From positions 1-52,407 of the forward strand of contig JAAYFL010000086.1 of assembly GCA_012728235.1 (NCBI GenBank): DNA of 52,407 nucleotides, in the 5' to 3' direction. A program made the translations under genes and the position numbers. This DNA comes from Synergistaceae bacterium. GTDB taxonomy: Bacteria > Synergistota > Synergistia > Synergistales > Synergistaceae. Below, in pieces: positions 26,943 to 36,567 of this stretch. The notes under the pieces were generated by a model. It did no database searches, was not told where the DNA came from, and saw only the letters and a list, made by a program, of their open reading frames with translations. Numbering within the stretch: the first letter of the stretch is position 1; the number at the start of each line of letters is the position of its first letter.

Positions 26943-28532
26943 TTAACTTATAGGATACGCCTCCGGATCAAACTGGTCCTGTCGTCCCACATCAACTTTA
27001 TTCTCTCGTGCATATTTATTAGGAATAAAATCTTTGGCAATCTGCGGGAACAGAACATAACTTAATATATCTTCCGGCTGTGTTGCAAAATGGCCTATCT
27101 CCTTACGTGCATTCTCCAGTTCAGGAGCTATGTTCTCTCCAGGTCTATTGGAAATAGGCTTCTCATCACCAAGGACTTTCTTCTGAATATCAGGATCAAC
27201 AGGCGCCGGAGTTTTCCCGTAGTATCCAAGAAAATACTGTTTTACTTCCTTGGGAACAACACTCCAACGTTCGCCGGAAATAACATTTATCGTAGCCTGG
27301 GTACCAACTATCTGACTTGTAGGAGTTACAAGGGGAGGATATCCCATCTCTTTACGAACTCTGGGAACTTCTTCCATAACAGCTTTAAATTTATCAAAAG
27401 CATTGCTCTCTTTTAGCTGACTCTGGAGATTTGAATACATGCCCCCTGGAATCTGGTAGAGCAATATATTTACATCAACCCCACTAATTCCCATAATAAC
27501 ATTTTCATATTTTTTCTTTAAGCCTTCATAGTATTCAGAAACAGGCAATAGTTTTTCAAGCGAAAGCCCTGTGTCAAGAGGTCCTCCCTGAAGAGCAGCT
27601 ACAATCGTCTCTGTCGCCGGTTGGCTTGTTCCCATTGCGAAAGGAGAAATAGCACAATCAACTATGTCCGCTCCTGCCTCAAGAGCAGCCAAATATGTCA
27701 TTGCCGCCATACCGCTTGTGTAATGGCTGTGTATTTGAAGCGGAAGATCTACTTCTTTTTTTATAGCTTTTACTAAAGATGTAGCTGCAACAGGAGACAA
27801 AAGCCCGGCCATATCTTTTATACAGATAGAATCCGCTCCCATTCCTGCCATCTCTTTAGCTTGCTTAGCAAAAAGATCCAATGTATGGACCGGTGAGATG
27901 GTATAGGATATCGTCATCTGAAGCTGCCCGCCCTCTTTTTTAACAGCCTCTGCTGCAACTGACATATTGCGAGTATCATTCAAAGCATCAAAGACACGTA
28001 TTATATCTATGCCGTTTCCTACCGCATATTTTATGAATTCACGTACTACCTCATCCGAATAATGTCTATAGCCAACAACATTTTGTCCGCGTAAGAGCAT
28101 CTGTGTTTTTGTTTTTTTAAGGCGCTTTCTAAGAAGTCGTAGCCTCTCCCATGGGTCTTCATTCAAAAAACGCATACATGTATCAAATGTAGCGCCTCCC
28201 CACATCTCTATAGAGTGGTAACCTATTTCATCCATAGCTTCGGCAATGGGAAGCATATCATCTGTACGCAATCTTGTTGCCATTAAGGATTGGTGCGCAT
28301 CGCGGAATCCTGTTTCCATGATTCCAACCTTAGGCCTCATCTTTTCTACAATCTTTTCTTCTGGTGATTTTTCCTTTACAGAAAAGACTGCTTCCACGGC
28401 GGCAATAGGTGCAGATCCTTTTTTCACTTCTTTTTCTTTTCGTTCTTCGGCCTCTGCCTGTGTCATTATTTTTGTTGCTATTACACGACCATTGCTATCT
28501 TTTATTTCATACTTAACATTTTCATTTTTCAT
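26943..28532 (-). CDS. Carboxyltransferase subunit of oxaloacetate decarboxylase / pyruvate carboxylase (OadA/PycB), without a biotin domain
   Basis: The 529-residue protein carries the DRE-TIM carboxyltransferase domain, with METGFRDAHQS, the metal-ligand QIHSHYTSGMA and SICIKDMAGLL, then the conserved PycB_OADA helical domain (PGGMYSNLQSQL). It interconverts oxaloacetate and pyruvate using carboxybiotin. The protein ends at DPEAYPIS with no MKM biotin attachment motif, and its first ~65 residues are a charged extension not seen in classic OadA. The biotin carrier must be a separate protein. It starts 6 bases after nifJ, so both act on pyruvate from one transcript. Decarboxylase versus carboxylase cannot be decided here. 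Confidence 0.88.
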   Translation of the reverse strand: MKNENVKYEIKDSNGRVIATKIMTQAEAEERKEKEVKKGSAPIAAVEAVFSVKEKSPEEKIVEKMRPKVGIMETGFRDAHQSLMATRLRTDDMLPIAEAMDEIGYHSIEMWGGATFDTCMRFLNEDPWERLRLLRKRLKKTKTQMLLRGQNVVGYRHYSDEVVREFIKYAVGNGIDIIRVFDALNDTRNMSVAAEAVKKEGGQLQMTISYTISPVHTLDLFAKQAKEMAGMGADSICIKDMAGLLSPVAATSLVKAIKKEVDLPLQIHSHYTSGMAAMTYLAALEAGADIVDCAISPFAMGTSQPATETIVAALQGGPLDTGLSLEKLLPVSEYYEGLKKKYENVIMGISGVDVNILLYQIPGGMYSNLQSQLKESNAFDKFKAVMEEVPRVRKEMGYPPLVTPTSQIVGTQATINVISGERWSVVPKEVKQYFLGYYGKTPAPVDPDIQKKVLGDEKPISNRPGENIAPELENARKEIGHFATQPEDILSYVLFPQIAKDFIPNKYARENKVDVGRQDQFDPEAYPIS

Positions 28533-28538
28533 GAGTCA

Positions 28539-31500
28539 TTAATCCTCCATCGGCATTTTTGCCATGTGACTGTAGTAACGCCAACGTTTTTTAATTTCTT
28601 CCTCTTGCTCTTTTAACAACATTTCCGCGAGTTCTGGTTCGGTGTTTTTGAGACGTCTATACCTATTTTCGTTGTAAATATAATCCTCTAGTTTTATTGA
28701 AGGCTCTTTACTATCCACAATTAGAGGATTTTTTCCTTCTTTTATAAGATTGGGGTTATAGCGCATAAGTATCCAGTGCCCAGACTCTACCGCTTTCTTT
28801 TGCTGGTCCAATCCCTTAACCATATTTAATCCATGGGCTATACAGGGGCTGTAAGCTATTATTATTGAAGGTCCATTATAAGCCTCTGCCTCTTTAAAAA
28901 CCTTTATTGTATGTGCGTCGTTTGCTCCAAGAGCAACTCGTCCAACGTAAACATTTCCATAGCTCATAGCAATAAGAGCAAGGTCTTTCTTTATCTGACG
29001 TTTACCTGCTGTGGCAAATTTAGCAATAGCCCCTAATGGAGTGGCCTTTGACATCTGGCCGCCTGTGTTTGAATATGCCTCCGTGTCTAGAACGAGTAGG
29101 TTTATGTTTTTGCCGGAAGCGATAACGTGATCCAACCCGCCAAATCCAATGTCATATGCCCAGCCGTCCCCTCCAACACACCAAACGCTCTTTTTGACGA
29201 GATTATCTGCCAGAGAGAGAAGTTCTTCTGCTTGTTCAGTATCAAGCTCTTCAAGACGGGCTTTAAGTTCCGCGACAGAACGTTCAACCGATTTGATTTC
29301 TTCTTCGGTATCTTGGGGAGCATTAAGAATCTTTTCCACCAGCTCTTCGCCAAGTTGATCCCTCATATTGTGAAGGGTTTCTGCCGCATACTCTGCGTGT
29401 TTATCAAGAGTTAGCCTAAAGCCGAGCCCAAACTCAGCAGCATCTTCAAATAGAGAGTTGCTCCATGAAGGGCCTTTCCCCTCTTCATTTACCGTCCAAG
29501 GCGTTGTTGGAAGATTTCCTGAATATATAGAACTACAGCCGGTTGCGTTCGCAATCATTGCTCGATCTCCAAAAAGTGCAGAAAGCAATTTTAAATAAGG
29601 AGTTTCTCCGCAACCGGAGCAAGCTCCGGAGAATTCAAAGAGCGGTCTTAGCAGTTGTACATCTTTTACCAAGTCTGTATTGAGTTTGCTTCTATCTGCT
29701 TCAGGTATGTCTAGGAAAAATCTCCAGTTATCACTTTCAGGTCCACGCACTTCCATTTGATTTACCATTGTAAGAGGACGATCCGTTGAACCCTCTTTTG
29801 CCTTTACCGGGCAATTTGCGACACATAGTCCGCAGCCGGTACAATCTTCTGTGGCAACCTGAATTGTGTATTTCATTCCTTCAAAATTTTTCCATTTTGC
29901 ATCCAGTGACTTAAAGGTTGCGGGAGCATCTTTTAAAATCTCGCCATCATAGACTTTTGCCCTTATTGCTGCGTGCGGACAAACTATTGAACATTTGCCA
30001 CACTGTATACAAAGCGAAGGATCCCATGACGGGACGTCTATGGCAATGTTACGCTTCTCATATTGAGTAGTACCGCTTGGGAAAGTGCCATCCTCTGATA
30101 ACGCCGAGACAGGCAAGCTATCTCCTTTGAGTGCCATCATGGGAGCAAGTATAGATTTAACGTACTCAGGTGCATCATCAGACACAGGAGATTTAATATC
30201 AAATGTGCTGGTCGCACTTTCCGGAACCTTTACTTCACATAGATTCGCGAGAGTTGCATCAACCGCAGCTATATTTTTATCAACTACTAACTGTCCTTTT
30301 ACTCCATAAGTGTTTACTATGGAATCCTTGATCGCTTTTATTGCTTCTTCTCTTTCTAATACACCACTTATCGCAAAGAAACATGTCTGCATTATCGTAT
30401 TTGTACGTTCGCGCAAGCCGGACTCTCTTGCGATTTTTATTGCATCAATCGTATAAAACTTAAGTTTTTTGTTGATTATATGTTTTTGAGTCGTGAGAGG
30501 AAGCTTATCCCATACCTCATCCGCTGAGAAGGGGCTATTAAGAAGAAAAGTCCCTCCGGGGGCAGCTGCCTCTAAAATGTTTAGTTTTTCAAGAAAAGAG
30601 AAAACATGACAAGCAACAAAGTTCGCCTTGTTTATCAAATAGCTTGCAAGTATGGGATTCGGTCCAAAACGCAGATGGCTAACTGTTATGCCACCAGACT
30701 TTTTGGAATCGTAGCTATAATATCCCTGAGCATATAGATTGGTTTCGCTTCCTATAATTTTTATTGAGTTTTTATTAGCACCGACCGTACCATCAGCACC
30801 AAGCCCATAGAAAAGACAGCGTACTGTTTCAGGATCCTCTGTGTCAAATGATGGGTCATAATCCAAACTTGAAAAGTTTACATCATCATTTATGCCTATC
30901 GTAAAGCTGTCTTTGGGAGCTTCTTTTTTCAGTTCGTCAAAAACACCTTTAACCATGGCCGGGGTAAAATCTTTCGAAGAAAGACCATACCGTCCACCTA
31001 CCACAGTTATATCCCTGCAGGCAAGGGCTCTCTTAACATCCATACAAAGTGGTTCACAAATCGATGTTGCTTCTTTACAACGGTCTAAAACTGCAACCTT
31101 CTTTACTGTTCGAGGAAGAGTATCAACAAATCTCGAAATATCGAAGGGGCGGAAAAGACGTATCACCAACACACCAACTTTTTCGCCATCTTTGTTGAGT
31201 TTATTTGCTGTTTCTCTAGCGACTGAAGCGCCAGATCCCATCAGTACAATAACTCTCTCCGCATCTTCTGCTCCGTAGTAATCAAAGAGATGATAGCTGC
31301 GGCCCATACGTTTTGCAAACTCATCCATCGCTTTTTGAGTAATGTCAGGCACAGCCTTATAAAAAGAAGAAGAGGCCTCTCTTGCTTGGAAGAAAACATC
31401 CGGATTTTGTGCTGTTCCACGTATAAAAGGCATATCTGGGCTAAGCCTATTGTAACGATGACTTCTTACTAAATCGTTGTCAATGAGAGCCCTCATATCG

Positions 31501-32066
31501 TCATAATCAATTTCTTCTACCTTCATCTCTTCATGGCTTGTTCTAAAGCCATCGAAGAAATGAACGATTGGCACACGGCTTTCTAGAGTTGCCATTTGTG
31601 CTATCAATGCCATATCCATTGTCTCTTGAACTGTAGAAGAGCAGAGCATAGACCATCCGGTCGATCTTACTGCCATTACGTCAGAATGGTCTCCAAAAAT
31701 AGACAAAGCATGTGTGGCCAGAGTTCTCGCCGTTACGTGCATGACCGTACTCGTCAGCTCTCCAGCTATTTTATACATATTTGGAATCATGAGAAGAAGT
31801 CCCTGTGACGCGGTAAATGTTGTGCTGAGGGCTCCGGCTTGCAAAGCGCCATGATAGGCTGCGGATGCTCCTGCTTCACTTTGCATTTCCTGTATAAGAG
31901 GAATAGTTCCCCAGATATTTGGGCGATTTTCGGCAGTCCACTGATCTGACCATTCGCCCATAGGTGATGACGGTGTTATAGGATATATTGAGATAACTTC
32001 GTTTACTGCGTGTGCTACGTGCGCTACGGCTTCATTGCCATCAAGGGTTACCATTTTACGTGTCAT
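28539..32066 (-). CDS. nifJ: Pyruvate:ferredoxin (flavodoxin) oxidoreductase
   Basis: The single-chain 1175-residue PFOR converts pyruvate and CoA to acetyl-CoA, CO2 and reduced ferredoxin. The N-terminal domain begins TLDGNEAVAHVAHAVNEV with YPITPSSPMGEW, and the gamma domain has FYGLGADGTVGANK. The two 4Fe-4S motifs are CIQCGKCSIVCP and CTGCGLCVANCP, and a further cluster cysteine pair lies in GACSGCGETPY. The TPP site is in WCVGGDGWAYDIGFGGLD. GGAGG precedes the ATG. It is the main fermentative electron source and the likely partner of the hydrogenase matured by HydF. Confidence 0.97.
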   Translation of the reverse strand: MTRKMVTLDGNEAVAHVAHAVNEVISIYPITPSSPMGEWSDQWTAENRPNIWGTIPLIQEMQSEAGASAAYHGALQAGALSTTFTASQGLLLMIPNMYKIAGELTSTVMHVTARTLATHALSIFGDHSDVMAVRSTGWSMLCSSTVQETMDMALIAQMATLESRVPIVHFFDGFRTSHEEMKVEEIDYDDMRALIDNDLVRSHRYNRLSPDMPFIRGTAQNPDVFFQAREASSSFYKAVPDITQKAMDEFAKRMGRSYHLFDYYGAEDAERVIVLMGSGASVARETANKLNKDGEKVGVLVIRLFRPFDISRFVDTLPRTVKKVAVLDRCKEATSICEPLCMDVKRALACRDITVVGGRYGLSSKDFTPAMVKGVFDELKKEAPKDSFTIGINDDVNFSSLDYDPSFDTEDPETVRCLFYGLGADGTVGANKNSIKIIGSETNLYAQGYYSYDSKKSGGITVSHLRFGPNPILASYLINKANFVACHVFSFLEKLNILEAAAPGGTFLLNSPFSADEVWDKLPLTTQKHIINKKLKFYTIDAIKIARESGLRERTNTIMQTCFFAISGVLEREEAIKAIKDSIVNTYGVKGQLVVDKNIAAVDATLANLCEVKVPESATSTFDIKSPVSDDAPEYVKSILAPMMALKGDSLPVSALSEDGTFPSGTTQYEKRNIAIDVPSWDPSLCIQCGKCSIVCPHAAIRAKVYDGEILKDAPATFKSLDAKWKNFEGMKYTIQVATEDCTGCGLCVANCPVKAKEGSTDRPLTMVNQMEVRGPESDNWRFFLDIPEADRSKLNTDLVKDVQLLRPLFEFSGACSGCGETPYLKLLSALFGDRAMIANATGCSSIYSGNLPTTPWTVNEEGKGPSWSNSLFEDAAEFGLGFRLTLDKHAEYAAETLHNMRDQLGEELVEKILNAPQDTEEEIKSVERSVAELKARLEELDTEQAEELLSLADNLVKKSVWCVGGDGWAYDIGFGGLDHVIASGKNINLLVLDTEAYSNTGGQMSKATPLGAIAKFATAGKRQIKKDLALIAMSYGNVYVGRVALGANDAHTIKVFKEAEAYNGPSIIIAYSPCIAHGLNMVKGLDQQKKAVESGHWILMRYNPNLIKEGKNPLIVDSKEPSIKLEDYIYNENRYRRLKNTEPELAEMLLKEQEEEIKKRWRYYSHMAKMPMED

Positions 32067-32147
32067 ATCTTAATTTCCTCCTAAATCCACTCTGACTTCG
32101 CTCAAAATATTTTTAAGCTATTAATTCTCTGTTCTACCGATAATTTT

Positions 32148-32191
32148 ATTATACTAAAAAATATTAACAAAAAAGAGACATTAATTGTCTC
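32148..32191 (-). promoter_or_regulatory. nifJ promoter region with a 6-bp dyad
   Basis: On the minus strand a TATAAT -10 lies at 32153-32148. No good -35 hexamer is visible, but an inverted repeat GAGACA-TTAAT-TGTCTC (32175-32191) is centred about 35 bases upstream, where a regulator could act. The rest of 32192-32483 is AT-rich; it holds only a TTTTGTA-AAAA-TACAAAA hairpin (32348-32365) without a T tract. Confidence 0.4.
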
Positions 32192-32483
32192 AATTTTGTG
32201 TGAAACCCTGTAACACAGCTATTTGTTTTACAGCATTATATACATTATATGCTTAGAATATTAATGAGAATTTATAATGCTAAATTTACTGAAATAATGC
32301 ATCGAAAATGAGACTATTTTCAAATTGAGTTTTAGCATTTTAGCATATTTTGTAAAAATACAAAACATTTAGTTCATCTATAGTAAAAACGTAAAGTTTA
32401 TTTTATTCAAGATTTTTATTAATTTGAATTTTTTACTAGGAAATAGAGATGATCGTGGTAGTTCCTACTTGTTATTACACGAA

Positions 32484-33203
32484 TCATTTTTTGTTTTGAT
32501 ACTGACTTTTTTCCAGTGCTGTAAAAAAATCGCTCTTGGGTAAATACTTTAGCGGATTAAGCGGATGTCCCTTGCTGTTTCTTATTTCGAAATGCACATG
32601 ATTTGCAGTCGCTCGTCCTGTTGAACCTACTGTTGCAATAGTGTCTCCTTGTTTTACTTTTTCTCCAACTCTAACCTTTATAGTGGAACAATGTGAATAA
32701 AGTGACCAAAGTTTATTATCGTGGTTTATTATCACAACATTGCCATACCCTCTAAATCCCTTCCCTCCATTTGAACAGATTTCTACTATTCCATCTAAGA
32801 CAGCATATATAGACGTTCCTTTAGGCGATAAAATATCTATTCCCGAATGCCTTCTGCCTTTGCCAGAGATATTGTATTTGCCAGCAATACAACCTGTTGG
32901 AAGAGGCCATTTAAGATTCTTTGCTAAACAGGGAGCACCACCAAAAAACGATTCTTGCTCCTCTTCCCATATTTCGTCACTTACAGAGGATATCTTTCTA
33001 AATGCTGTTTCAAGAGCGCTTTCTTGAAGGCTTTTATAATCGATTGAGGATGCAACTCCGGCATTTAACATAATAAAAAAAATAAAAAGGCAAGTCACAA
33101 TTAAAATTAAGCTGCTTTTCAAAATTTTAATTGTAATTTTGCCGCAATATATCATTAAACTATGGCTAATATTGTTTAATTTAATATTTGATAAGAAGGT
33201 CAA
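32484..33203 (-). CDS. M23 (LytM-type) metallopeptidase, membrane anchored
   Basis: The 239-residue protein has a hydrophobic segment near residues 28-50 and a C-terminal M23 domain facing the periplasm. The zinc ligands are present: HSGIDILSPKG (HxxxD), then HVHFEIRNSKGHPLNP (HxH). Such proteins cut peptidoglycan cross-links or regulate amidases. The start is uncertain. TTG at 33203 is almost on top of GGGAGGGG, which would suit a start slightly further in, where only non-AUG codons occur. It follows the hydrolase gene on the same strand by 29 bases. Confidence 0.85.
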   Translation of the reverse strand: MTFLSNIKLNNISHSLMIYCGKITIKILKSSLILIVTCLFIFFIMLNAGVASSIDYKSLQESALETAFRKISSVSDEIWEEEQESFFGGAPCLAKNLKWPLPTGCIAGKYNISGKGRRHSGIDILSPKGTSIYAVLDGIVEICSNGGKGFRGYGNVVIINHDNKLWSLYSHCSTIKVRVGEKVKQGDTIATVGSTGRATANHVHFEIRNSKGHPLNPLKYLPKSDFFTALEKSQYQNKK

Positions 33204-33232
33204 CCCCTCCCAAGTAAAAATTTTATGCCATT

Positions 33233-34063
33233 TTATATTCGTTTATGCTTGTTTTTATATTCTTTTTCGTTTTTATGGCGAATAACAAACTCTACCATTT
33301 CATTGGCTATATCCCTTGTTCTAATTTCGTCGTTCATACGAAATGAATGATCGACACATTCAATTTCCTTATAAATCTTTTGTTCGGCAGGTATTCCAAT
33401 TTTATCCAACAAATCCGCACAACTTGCTCTAGAAAAAATTTCGTCATGTTCTCCTCTAAAGGAAATTACCGATTTTGTCTTCACTTTTGCCAAAAGGCTT
33501 TTTGAAATTGACTTTTCAACTGTAGATAATATAGGCAAATTTCCCATGCTTTCTACTATTTTAGGATTTGGAGTTATTCCTATTCCCCCCAGAATAATCA
33601 TTTCCGGAGTAAATTCTATATTCCTTGAATGAAACATTTCCTCGGAAGCTGCCGAAAGAGCAATCGCTCCACCTAACGAAAAACCCCAAATCCAGACAGG
33701 CTTTCCATCAGATTTTTTAAGCACATAGTGAATTGCTCTAAAATCATCTTCCTGTTCCTGACAAAATGTTTTTCCGGCAAACGCGGCTTTTATCCAAGCT
33801 GAGGAGTCATCATCATAATTATGCCGATCACGCACCATGCGACTGGTTTCTACCATCCAGGTAGAGTATCCTTTCTGGGCGAGGAGTTCTGCAAAAAAAA
33901 GGATTTTGTTATTTGGTCTTAAATTTGCGGTGCTATGTACTCCATGAAGCAAAATAATTTGAATGCCTTTTGGACTATAAGGAACACAACCACTAATGTG
34001 AACCTCTTTATCTCCAAAGGTCCCGTCCACAACTATTTTCTCTTGAAAGATCTTATTCTGCAT
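33233..34063 (-). CDS. Alpha/beta hydrolase of unknown substrate
   Basis: The 276-residue cytoplasmic protein has the alpha/beta hydrolase plan. The oxyanion loop follows LLHGVHSTANLR, the nucleophile elbow is WGFSLGGAIA, and the acid and histidine of the triad appear in RGEHDEIFSRA and VDHSFRMND. There is no signal peptide. It lies 55 bases downstream of ptb and upstream of the M23 gene, possibly in one transcript. Esterase, thioesterase or lipase activity is possible; nothing in the context picks one. Confidence 0.75.
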   Translation of the reverse strand: MQNKIFQEKIVVDGTFGDKEVHISGCVPYSPKGIQIILLHGVHSTANLRPNNKILFFAELLAQKGYSTWMVETSRMVRDRHNYDDDSSAWIKAAFAGKTFCQEQEDDFRAIHYVLKKSDGKPVWIWGFSLGGAIALSAASEEMFHSRNIEFTPEMIILGGIGITPNPKIVESMGNLPILSTVEKSISKSLLAKVKTKSVISFRGEHDEIFSRASCADLLDKIGIPAEQKIYKEIECVDHSFRMNDEIRTRDIANEMVEFVIRHKNEKEYKNKHKRI

Positions 34064-34118
34064 TAATTGCGTTTATGCGAAGGAACAACAAGTGGTATAT
34101 TGCGAAAAAGTATTGCAA

Positions 34119-35048
34119 TTATCTCTGTTTATTTGCTGCCAGTGCGACTGCAGCGGATATTGAGTACAGCTTCGTCTCAGCGCAATCAGCTCTACTTGTA
34201 AGCACTATTGGAGACAAGCCTCCGAGAACAAGTGCTGCTGTTTTATTTTCAGAAAAATAAATTATAGATTTTCCCAAAACATTTCCTGCCTCTATATTAG
34301 GAACCAATAAGATATCTGCATAGCCCGCAACATCTGAAACAATACCTTTGTGATTTGCAGCTGATGGTGAGATGGCGATATCTAGTGCCAGTGGACCATC
34401 TACCAAACAACCTTTAATCTGTCCTCTTTTATTCATTACAGTTAATGCCGCAGCATCCAAAGTAGAGGGCATATCTGGGTTTACAACTTCCACCGCTGCT
34501 AGGGCTGCAACTTTCGGACATTCAATTCCAAAGCCGCGAGCAAGTTCAACCGCATTATTTACTATATCAACCTTAGTATTTAAGTCGGGATACTGATTAA
34601 AAGCTGGGTCTGTTATAAAAATGATGCGATCATATCCTTTTATCTCATGGAAATAGCAGTGCGTTAGAACTCTTTTCCCATCGCGAAGACCAACTTCTTT
34701 GTTTAAGACCGCTCTCAAGAAACTCTTAGTATCTAGCATGCCTTTCATAAAAACTTGAGCCTGTCCTCCAGACACAAGCGAAACCGCTTTTAGAGCAACA
34801 GAATAAACATCACCGCGCTCATCAACAACTTCGTAATCAGAAATATTTACATTTATAGAGGATGCGGCCTCCTTAATCTTATCTGCATTACCTACTAATA
34901 TCGCGTTTGCAATGCCAAGTTTCCTTGCTATTTCAACAGAAGCGATAACTTCAGCATCTTCAGCACAGGCGACACTCAGTTTTACAGGACCTACATCCTT
35001 TGCATATTCTGTTAACTTTGAAAGTGTCTTTATTTGTTTCATATTCAT
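34119..35048 (-). CDS. ptb: Phosphate butyryltransferase (phosphotransacylase family)
   Basis: The 309-residue enzyme converts an acyl-CoA (butyryl, isobutyryl or isovaleryl) and phosphate to the acyl phosphate, from which a kinase makes ATP. The PTA/PTB fold is shown by the SVACAEDAEVI start, VFMKGMLDTKSFLRAVL, and the late GYADILLVPNIEAGNVLGKS motif. The length fits Ptb rather than the longer Pta. No butyrate kinase gene is adjacent. In an amino-acid fermenter it would serve branched-chain acyl-CoA conversion. GGGAGGG precedes the ATG. Confidence 0.9.
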   Translation of the reverse strand: MNMKQIKTLSKLTEYAKDVGPVKLSVACAEDAEVIASVEIARKLGIANAILVGNADKIKEAASSINVNISDYEVVDERGDVYSVALKAVSLVSGGQAQVFMKGMLDTKSFLRAVLNKEVGLRDGKRVLTHCYFHEIKGYDRIIFITDPAFNQYPDLNTKVDIVNNAVELARGFGIECPKVAALAAVEVVNPDMPSTLDAAALTVMNKRGQIKGCLVDGPLALDIAISPSAANHKGIVSDVAGYADILLVPNIEAGNVLGKSIIYFSENKTAALVLGGLSPIVLTSRADCAETKLYSISAAVALAANKQR

Positions 35049-35151
35049 ACATAACCCTCCCTTGTATTACTAATTCTTACATAGTTAGCTTTCGAAAACA
35101 ACCAATGCCTTCTCTCTAACAGACCTTTATTATTCCTTGTCTTTTTATGTT

Positions 35152-35763
35152 TTAAGATCTCATCCCAAGTGAAATAATCCTTGTAAAAGCTTTTTCCGGC
35201 GACATGTTTAAATATTCTATCTCGCTTTCCGGATAAAAGAAAACCAAGCCAGTGGTAGGATTTGGAGATGTAGGCACAAAGATTGTTAAATTCACGATAC
35301 CATCTTCCCCAGTTTCTTTTTTAGTAACAAAGCCTATAATATAGCCCGGACCACAGGGGACTTTGACTGTACCCAAATATGAACGATCTCCTTTTCCTGA
35401 GGTTAGGGCCGAAACCATATCTTTAAAGGCCTGATATACTCCTCCAATCAGAGGCGTTTTAGAAATTAATTGTTCAATAAAATTTAAAAACCATTTTTCC
35501 TTGCGTCTCAATTTGCGGCCGGTATAAATAAGTAAATATAAAACTAAAACAGCAACTAAAGACGCTCTCCAAACCGAATTAGTAATACCAAAAAGTAAAT
35601 TTCCAAAATACTGAGCTATCGAAAAAAGGTAGTAAACTATAAGAGCAATGATAACTAATGGGAGAAATGCAACACATCCCAAAGAGAAATCTCTCAGAAC
35701 TTTCCTAAAAAAACCACGAGAATTCTTTGCTTCTACGGCCTTTGTCTGCATATTTTCTGGCAT
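35152..35763 (-). CDS. DUF502 family membrane protein
   Basis: The protein (203 residues from this start) has two TM helices early in the sequence, a GRKL-rich linker, and the conserved DUF502 soluble part with PLIGGVYQAFKDM, GTVKVPCGPGYIIGFVT and IFVPTSPNPTTG. The function of the family is not established. The start is taken at the ATG at 35763 behind GGGTGG; an in-frame ATG at 35796 adds eleven residues. It is divergent from plsC. Confidence 0.82.
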   Translation of the reverse strand: MPENMQTKAVEAKNSRGFFRKVLRDFSLGCVAFLPLVIIALIVYYLFSIAQYFGNLLFGITNSVWRASLVAVLVLYLLIYTGRKLRRKEKWFLNFIEQLISKTPLIGGVYQAFKDMVSALTSGKGDRSYLGTVKVPCGPGYIIGFVTKKETGEDGIVNLTIFVPTSPNPTTGLVFFYPESEIEYLNMSPEKAFTRIISLGMRS

Positions 35764-35855
35764 AAATACCACCCCACATCTTGCCAATTTTATCATATCT
35801 GCGCTATCCTGTTACAATAAAGTAAGAAATGAGCCAAAATATAGGAGGCGTTTCT

Positions 35856-36506
35856 ATGCTATACAATTTTGTTCGATTCATCGTTCTTGTTTATTTTAAA
35901 CTTTACCATAGGCTTTCTATATATGATAAAGATAAAGTGCCCGTGAATAAACCAATTATATTTGCATCAAACCACGCAAGCTACCTTGATCCTCCCGTTG
36001 TGGGACTTGCTGCGTTCCCTATTCGTCTCAGATTTATTGCTTGGGATAAACTTTTCAGAGTTCCTCTATTCGGAACATTCTTACTTGCAATGGGAGCTGT
36101 GCCTGTTTCTTCAAACGACAAAGTAAGCTCCGCGGCACTTCTTAGAATGGTAATCGGATTTCTAGAAAATGGTGAAAATGTTTTTATTTGTCCTGAAGGA
36201 CACAGAAGCGAAGACGGAACCCTTCAGCCTCTAGAGGGAGGAGTTGCTGTGCTGTCGCTAAAAACTGGAGCTCCAATTATACCGACCTGGGCCGGAGGCA
36301 CTTTTCGCTCACTCGCTCCTCATATGAAGTTCCCTCGCCCACGCAAAGTCACTGTCACATTTGGAGATATTATTGACCCATCAACCTTTCCTTCTGAATT
36401 TGATGAAAAGGAAAAACGAAAATATATTCTTGAAAAAATTGAAGAGTTTTACATAAAAATGGATCTGAAAGACAGAGAAAAATACCCACGTAAAAAGGAC
36501 AAATAA
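35856..36506 (+). CDS. plsC: 1-acyl-sn-glycerol-3-phosphate acyltransferase
   Basis: The 216-residue enzyme acylates lysophosphatidic acid to phosphatidic acid at the inner membrane. The H(X4)D motif is NHASYLD, and the substrate motif is CPEGHRSEDG. The P motif region APIIPTWAGG follows. AGGAGG at 35843-35848 is 7 bases before the ATG at 35856, so the in-frame ATG at 35829 is rejected as the start. Length is normal for short PlsC proteins. Confidence 0.92.
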   Translation: MLYNFVRFIVLVYFKLYHRLSIYDKDKVPVNKPIIFASNHASYLDPPVVGLAAFPIRLRFIAWDKLFRVPLFGTFLLAMGAVPVSSNDKVSSAALLRMVIGFLENGENVFICPEGHRSEDGTLQPLEGGVAVLSLKTGAPIIPTWAGGTFRSLAPHMKFPRPRKVTVTFGDIIDPSTFPSEFDEKEKRKYILEKIEEFYIKMDLKDREKYPRKKDK

Positions 36507-36567
36507 CAAATTATCGCTGTGTTATAATATTTTCAATAAACTTCACAACATCCAAGGAGGATGATTT

